A DNA stretch of 64,000 nt from Synchiropus splendidus (Eukaryota; Chordata; Actinopteri; Syngnathiformes; Callionymidae), in contig NC_071336.1 in assembly GCF_027744825.2 (NCBI RefSeq), positions 22,280,501 through 22,344,500 of the forward strand, in the 5' to 3' direction. How positions within the stretch are numbered: the first letter of the stretch is position 1; every line of letters begins with the position of its first letter. The position numbers and the translations under genes are program-made. Shown in pieces: positions 23,700 through 64,000 of the stretch. The notes under the pieces were generated by a model. The model made no database searches. It saw only the letters and a list, made by a program, of their open reading frames with translations, and was not told the DNA's origin.

Positions 23700-23960
23700 T
23701 TAAAACTATGGACAGGAAGAAGAAGACGCGCGACATGACCTGCCTCATACTGCAGCGGCTCTGGCGGGTTGTGGACCCCTGGCAGCCGACTGAGGTCTCT
23801 GGCCAGGATTAAGGCTCCTAATGGCAGCTGCTCTGTAATGATTTACACTGCATTACTGTACACAGCCACGGCGGCCTCCTCCTGCTATAATGGTTTATTA
23901 CGCCGCAGTTTATTGCTCTTTGCCCTCTCTTTGAGGCTGAGGTCTCATTAAATAATTTAG
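23700..23960. promoter_or_regulatory. Candidate conserved noncoding element
   Basis: A balanced-composition block surrounded by AT-rich DNA contains repeated TAATG/TTATTA cores (CTAATGGCAG, GTAATGATTTA, CATTACTG, GGTTTATTACGCC, CATTAAATAATTTA). This is the usual look of a vertebrate developmental enhancer. There is no open frame of note. Function and conservation are inferred only. Confidence 0.35.
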
Positions 23961-24445
23961 CTGAATCACCAAACATGTGCCCCAACCTGTTTAGAAATTA
24001 CTGGTGGCAACTTGTTTTATGGTTTGACTTTTATATTACTGGACCAGAACTAATTTTGTAGAAACGTCGGCTCACTGATCAGTTCAGTGTATGTTTTTGA
24101 ACGCGTGGCGCACAAAAACCCATGATGCTTTACTGTCACCCTGCATCTTAGCACTGTCATCTGTCGATATGGATATGTTTGATCACATTATTCACTTTAA
24201 TATTTTAAACCTTTTTAAACTTCATCTCATTTTGTGTATTTAGGTAAGATCTTATAATGGAGTTTATTACAATGTTGTTAGACAACATGAATTGACCTGT
24301 TCATGTCCTCTTGTGTCTTTTCAGCTTTTGTTATACCAGGACAAATAAAACAAATCTTCCATTCATTCATCCATTTCGTAGACAACTTACCTTCATGGGG
24401 TCTCTCTCTCTCGCTCTTAAAAACACACACATTTGTTTCTCTTTT

Positions 24446-24545
24446 GGGAACCTCTCTTTCCTCAGCCTCTCATCCAAACTTAAACCAAGTATAATGACCT
24501 AGTTATTTTGAAGTCTTCATTCTTAAGTTGAAGGTTATCTAGTTG
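24446..24545 (+). repeat. Dispersed MITE-like repeat, degenerate copy
   Basis: CTCAGCCTCTCATCC, the later TTATTTTGAAGT and the TTAAGTTGAAG block match in order the copy at 20964-21151, but with many changes and no clear ends. Confidence 0.45.
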
Positions 24546-24610
24546 GGGATCACCAACCTTTGTCCCCAGATGCCAGGCTGTCCTCAATCTACTAGTGAGT
24601 ATTCTGAAAA
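24543..24610 (+). mobile_element. hAT transposon terminal fragment
   Basis: TTGGGGATCACCAACCTTTG followed by GATGCCAGGCTGTCCTCAA resembles the common hAT terminus beginning CAGGGGTCNCCAACC. No matching right end or target duplication was found, so it is a fragment. Confidence 0.45.
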
Positions 24611-24637
24611 ATGTCTTCAAGTTTGGTTTAAGCATGT

Positions 24638-24664
24638 ACACACACACACACACACACACACACA
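24638..24664. repeat. (CA)n microsatellite
   Basis: A CA tract directly precedes the next MITE-like copy, echoing the CA flanks of the copy at 20964. Confidence 0.9.
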
Positions 24665-24682
24665 ACATTGTTTTGCTGTTTT

Positions 24683-24790
24683 TGTGAGGACCTCTCATTG
24701 ACATTGAATGCTTTCCCCAGCCTCTCACCCTTAAGTTAACCATCCAAAACACATGGCTAAACTTAACCAGGACTCAGAACCAAGCTTGCG
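24683..24790 (+). repeat. Dispersed MITE-like repeat, 3'-truncated copy
   Basis: It starts TGTGAGGACC and shares CCCCAGCCTCTCACCC, TTAACCATCCAAAAC and CTTAACCAGGACTC with the other copies. The right GTCCTCACA end is missing. Confidence 0.6.
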
Positions 24791-25994
24791 CATGAATACA
24801 ATATGTACTGCTTGTCAAGACTTGGTACTTGCAAGTACAGCAAAACAAGCTCGCCCCCACACACACCTGCTGATAATTTGGAGTTACTGACATGACCATG
24901 TTTTTGGATCATGGGACTAGCCCCAGTTACCAGTCAGGACGTAACCAGACTTTGTGGGAAACATTTGACAAGCCTGCTGACAGGAGGTGTTCACTGGCTT
25001 CCCACCTTGCATTGGCGACTTAATGTTCTTTTTATTGCTCGTTCACCAACAAAAGGACACAACCCATGGGCTGCTTGTTCGCAGTTCACAGCTGAATCAC
25101 ACACTACTCAATAAACCTATATAAAAAAAATATAAATGTATTTAAGAATTAAGTAAAATTAATTCAGGTAAAAAATAAAGCCCTTTGTTGTCCATAACAC
25201 TTAACTCATTAATTCCTCATACTGTATAACCCCATATTTGCCATCAGGAAAAAATAATAAGAACAATTTTCTCACACGCTCAGCACATTACTATATGATT
25301 ATAATTATTAAATGAATTTTATAATTAGAAAAAAAGGGCCACAACCACTGAAAATCAGGATGTTGAAAAAAATGCAGGAGTGACTTACCTTCTACTGTAG
25401 CAACAAGTAGCTGTGTAGTAATACAATGACAATTTAAAATGTGTTAGTACACAAGTCCAATCAAAATATGCATTAATAAATGCAGTTTTCAATAGCACTG
25501 GCTAACAGCTAGTTAGCATGTAGCACCCTTGGCAAATAAAACATGAGAAGATAAAATAGTGAACATGCTTAATCTGTAATCCCAATAGATTTAAAAAACA
25601 TTTATAAAATGATGTGGATTTATATTCCGCCGCATCTTAGTATGATTTATTCTATGATGAAAATTGTAGCTGTGATTTTTGCGATTGCAATAGAGCCATT
25701 GAAATTCCTCAGAACACAAAAGTCAAACTAAACCAAGCCATTGCATAATTTCTCATTGAGTGGACCAGTCGGACTCTGAGCTGCAGATGCCCCACATTTG
25801 TCCAATCATCCAGGGATTATCCCTCCTGCTGTGTGTGTGTGCGGGCTCTCCACACCGGGGCTTAGTTGTGTTTTGACTCTGCGATCAGGCACCTGGTCAG
25901 CCGGCACATGGGGGTCCTCAATCAGCTGGTAAGCCCCTCACCCTTTGGGGAGGTTTTCTTAGGGAGGGTGATCGATGATGGACATGGCGGCCCT

Positions 25995-25995
<1 letters not shown>

Positions 25996-26038
<43 letters not shown>
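25996..26038. repeat. (GT)21 microsatellite
   Basis: Pure GT tract of 43 bp. Confidence 0.95.
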
Positions 26039-26041
<3 letters not shown>

Positions 26042-26164
26042 CTAGAAGGGGAAGCGGCTTCTGAGGTGGAACGCTTATATAGTGAGTGAGAGAGTGTGTG
26101 TGTGAAGGGGGTGGTTGCTATTTAAACAGTGGTGGTTTGATTGACGGGATAGATAGTGGGGTGT

Positions 26165-26180
26165 GGGGGGGGGGGGGGGG
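26165..26180. repeat. Poly-G tract (16 G)
   Basis: Sixteen consecutive G on the plus strand; prone to slippage and a possible quadruplex contributor with the neighbouring G runs. Confidence 0.9.
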
Positions 26181-27420
26181 AGAGGTGAAGGAAGGGGGAC
26201 TGTGTTGTTGAATTCAGGTTGTGTCTCTGTCCTGCAGAATGCAATGATGGAGGAGGTGGGGGCACCCCCAAAAAAGGGGGTGCTGCAGGAGGAAAGTGAG
26301 CTTTTAATTACCAGGGCAGAAGCAGATGTAGCAGAGCGGTGCCCCCACCTTGAAAGATACACACACACTGGTGTTTCTTGGCAGCTGGAAGTCATCAGCT
26401 GTAGAGTGTGTGTGTAAGAGAGAAAGAGTTGACATGAGGCTGGACGCATGGTTTTTGAATGAAAAGATGTTGAGCCACTTTCGGCACTTCTGAGTGTTGG
26501 TGATCGATCACCACACACACTCCAGGTCATCGCTTAAAAACATATTGAAAAAATATCTCATCTTTATCATAACTGCCAACTCCCCTGGAAAATGCATCAT
26601 CATGTATTTCGATAGGCTGTCTGTCCATCATCCATCAATAACTACTTGCATGTAAGACACTATCACAACTCATATTACTGGTCCCATAATGCACTGCAAC
26701 AGTTAAAGCTTGTGTAAAACCTATGGTGTCACCTGACACTCACCGATTAAGCCGATATCAATATTTTATGGCAGACAGAAAGACACAAGCTGGTTATCAT
26801 TTAATCCAGAGTGCTTTTTTTTATTTTGTGATGTCAAATACGTCAGAAAGACTTTCTACTGGTAAAAAAACAGCTTCACAAAAATGTGCGATGGAAACAC
26901 ATTGCCACTGTGAGTATAAAATGAGTTTTATGGTGCAAAACCTCAGAAAGAAGAAAAGAAACACGTCCCTGCACATATAAAAATAAATTAATACTTTGTG
27001 TGTCCAGTCGCGGTCAAACGTTTTTTTTTTTTTTTCATCTGGTCCTAAAGATTCACACATATAAAGCCAGGCGTCAGCCACTTGTTCTTCACGCCTGACC
27101 ACAATCACTTATGTACAACTAATGACAAAGCTTTATATACAATTGACGAGGTAAAAACTTGTGCCACTGAACACCCCACCCCGAGCTGTACACCCCCCCT
27201 CAGCCAACCATCAAGTAGCGTTGAATCACACGACAGAACAAAAGTCAGTAAGAGTTTACAGTTCATTTCGACTGGAAACAAAGAGACACAGTAGTACACA
27301 AATGTTAAAACTCCGCTGGGCTTTTAAAATATATCATCTTGTGCCCATTATACAAACAACCTCCAAATAAATAAACACACGTTGGCTTTTACATTGAAGA
27401 ATGCAGCAGAATTACATTTC

Positions 27421-28505
27421 AATTTATTTCTGAGACGAGCTTGTTGTAATGGGTTGCTGTGGCAACGCAGCTTCATGACCACTGGTATGGTGATAATAGT
27501 GATTGAGAGGAGAGCAGGTAAATGAGAGGACTAAATCCCACCTTCTACCCTCTGGCCTCAGGCACTTGTGTGTTCTGGACCCTGACTGGCCAGTGGTGAC
27601 TGCTTCAGATTGTTCTAGGTCCTGATAGGCTGGTCCTGCTGGAGAGGTAGGTGCGACTAGGGGCCCACCCAGGAAGATAAGCGTGCTGATCTGCACAGAT
27701 CATGTGTGCGTGGAAAGATCTACTCCAATACTGGACGACGTTGAGCAGCTTTATGTCCCTGAGTGAGCTCCTCGGATCTGGCCCAAAGAGGAGCGAGTCA
27801 AAAGGCTTCTGCGCGACCAGACCAGGTTGGCTCAATGACATCATCGCCTGGTCTTTTGCGCAGAGCGAGAAAATGAGGAACAAGAAGAGAGGCCACGTGT
27901 GGGATTTCCTAACCCGATATTTCCTCTGGGAACAGAACAAGACTGATGTAGCAACATACATCTGCTGCTGTCGAGTCCTGCGCTCGGAAAATTGTTACTA
28001 TAAATATACTTAAGAGTTCTGCAGTTTTCTTTTTTTTTTTTTTCACGGTTGCATTTGTAGTTCTGTGTGCTGAGAGCAACAATGGTGTTTGTTTGAAACC
28101 CCTGAGAGTGAAAGAGCAGACTGAGGGGGGATGTCTGAGGACAGCAGTCGGACTATTGTGGCAACAAAGGGGAAGAAGCACGAGAGGAAACATCTGAGAA
28201 TCATTCCCAACAGAAAAATCAACATTAAATAAAGCGCTGTTGGTAAACCTGCCTGTAAAACAAACTGTTAGTGCTACAAACAAAATGAACAGTAGCTACC
28301 AGGAATAACAAAACAATCACTCTGAAAGCAAAGTCTATGCTTAGTTATTCGCCTACACACCAGCTGTGTATCAAACCCGCAAATAAACCTAAAGAGGTTT
28401 AACAGAATATAAACCTTGCGCTACAAATCCAGCCATCACTGGACACAGGATCGTCCGCATCCCAGACCAGATGAACAACAGAATAAAACAGAAAAGAAAG
28501 TGTGG
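27421..28505 (-). other. mllt10: mllt10 3' untranslated region (probable)
   Basis: Sequence after the mllt10 stop codon on the minus strand with no coding signal. The limit is set by the best-placed AATAAA at 27423-27428, giving a UTR of about 1.1 kb. The true end could be farther left. Confidence 0.4.
27423..27428 (-). terminator. mllt10: Candidate mllt10 polyadenylation signal AATAAA
   Basis: The minus strand reads AATAAA here, followed within about 50 nt by a GU-rich stretch (GTGTGTTTATTTATTTGG), the usual arrangement of a cleavage signal. Chosen over other hexamers by this context; transcript ends were not available. Confidence 0.35.
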
Positions 28506-63304
<34,799 letters not shown>

Positions 63305-63560
63305 CTACGATGAAATCGGACATGCGGTAAATTACGACTTGGAGATAAGCCCGAAACGGCGTCCTGGAAGCTCCTTGTCGCCTTGATAGGCTACTTTAAG
63401 TCCCACTCTGTCGAAATGTCATGTTTGAAGCGTGTTTACGTTCCTTCTTGACACAATATTTTCCTTCAAAACATCCACCATACGACTCGGTGTTGAGGCG
63501 GCAAGGGGAGGGGCTTGGGCTAGGAAAGGAAATACGTCATGACGCAGGATACCGTGACAT
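63305..63560 (-). promoter_or_regulatory. mllt10: mllt10 5' leader and CpG-rich promoter
   Basis: The sequence upstream of the first coding exon is CpG-rich with no TATA box. It contains TACGTCATGACGC at 63534-63546, two overlapping CRE half-sites. Minus-strand ATGs upstream of the main start (63419-63421 and 63321-63323) would form upstream ORFs if transcribed. The transcription start is not resolvable. Confidence 0.5.
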
Positions 63561-64000
63561 GCGTGCCTCACTGACAGGAAGACAAAAGTTCTATTTTCCC
63601 CACATGGTCGAGGATTCCTCAACTTTCCATTTATGTTTTTTTTTCCACGTTGCTCACGTATTATAACGTATGTCAACATTGGAGCTTTCAAGGTAGGAAG
63701 ATATGTTGAAACACTGGCTCACTGTGCATTGTTTTATACTTTTTAAACAAAGCCAGGTGATATGTTTTCATGACAACATACTGTATATTCAATATTGAGA
63801 CTATGATATTTCAGTGAGCAGACATTTGCCACGTCATATAAAGTAAAAGTGAGAAGTGAATAATCAGTAAATCGTAGGCTAAGCTAAAATGTTTTTACAA
63901 TTTCTTTGTGACTGAAAGAACAGAAGGTTGAGACATCTCAAAAGACTGTTCAAGGATCTTAAGTCTGAACAGTTGCTGTCAGGGACTTTCAGCATTAAAC
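63561..64000. other. Sequence upstream of mllt10, nothing recognised
   Basis: Returns to AT-rich DNA after about 63660. In human the divergent neighbour upstream of MLLT10 is SKIDA1; no exon of it is visible here. Confidence 0.5.

Larger units (their letters stand above)
24791..27420. other. Intergenic DNA downstream of mllt10
   Basis: AT-rich, with (GT)n and poly-G tracts (separate entries). The frame 26075-26530 minus (151 codons) is a shadow of GT- and G-rich simple sequence. A further minus-strand AATAAA at 26819-26824 could be an alternative distal mllt10 polyadenylation signal. Confidence 0.5.

Noticed and set aside
24911..25114. Possible LINE reverse-transcriptase remnant (contains HWLP)
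   Set aside because: Only four residues resemble the common LINE motif, and no flanking conserved residues support it.
26075..26530. 151-codon minus-strand open frame
   Set aside because: It runs through G-rich and GT-rich simple sequence and has no homology.

Overview
The window looks like genomic DNA from a teleost fish, probably a spiny-rayed one (low confidence on the group). It has vertebrate intron-exon genes with consensus GT/AG junctions, many long (CA)n, (GT)n and (TA)n microsatellites, small hAT/MITE-type transposon remnants, CpG-dense islands in AT-rich DNA, and no prokaryotic features. Both recognisable genes are on the minus strand.

Right part (28.5-63.3 kb): a complete mllt10 (AF10) gene. 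I reconstructed 20 coding exons by hand. All joins are in phase, every intron is GT-AG, and the product is about 1,028 residues. It has an N-terminal PHD finger / zinc knuckle / extended PHD module, a basic and Ser-rich middle, an octapeptide motif plus leucine zipper (the DOT1L-binding segment in the family), and a Q-rich then conserved C-terminus. The gene spans about 35 kb. Its promoter and a CpG-rich first exon lie near 63.1-63.6 kb.

Left edge: the first coding exon and promoter of commd3 (Commander-complex subunit), with the rest of the gene off the left end. mllt10 and commd3 are therefore head-to-tail neighbours. In human, dnajc1 lies between them; I see no dnajc1 exon here.

Middle (0.9-28 kb): about 27 kb with no gene I can support. 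It holds three CpG-dense patches (about 6.6-6.95, 7.6-7.95 and 22.65-23.05 kb), one with a consensus CRE beside a CTCF-like motif. It also holds a hAT-type element at 9561-10102 with a perfect 8-bp target duplication, several copies of a dispersed MITE-like repeat, and homeodomain-motif-rich stretches that may be conserved noncoding elements. A further copy of the MITE-like repeat fills most of mllt10 intron 16.

I found no RNA gene, CRISPR array or obvious new protein system. The most interesting points are the orphan CpG islands, the missing dnajc1, the apparent loss of the AT-hook core and shortened Q-rich tail in this AF10, an upstream ORF overlapping its start codon, and long UG/CA repeats just downstream of two exon donors.
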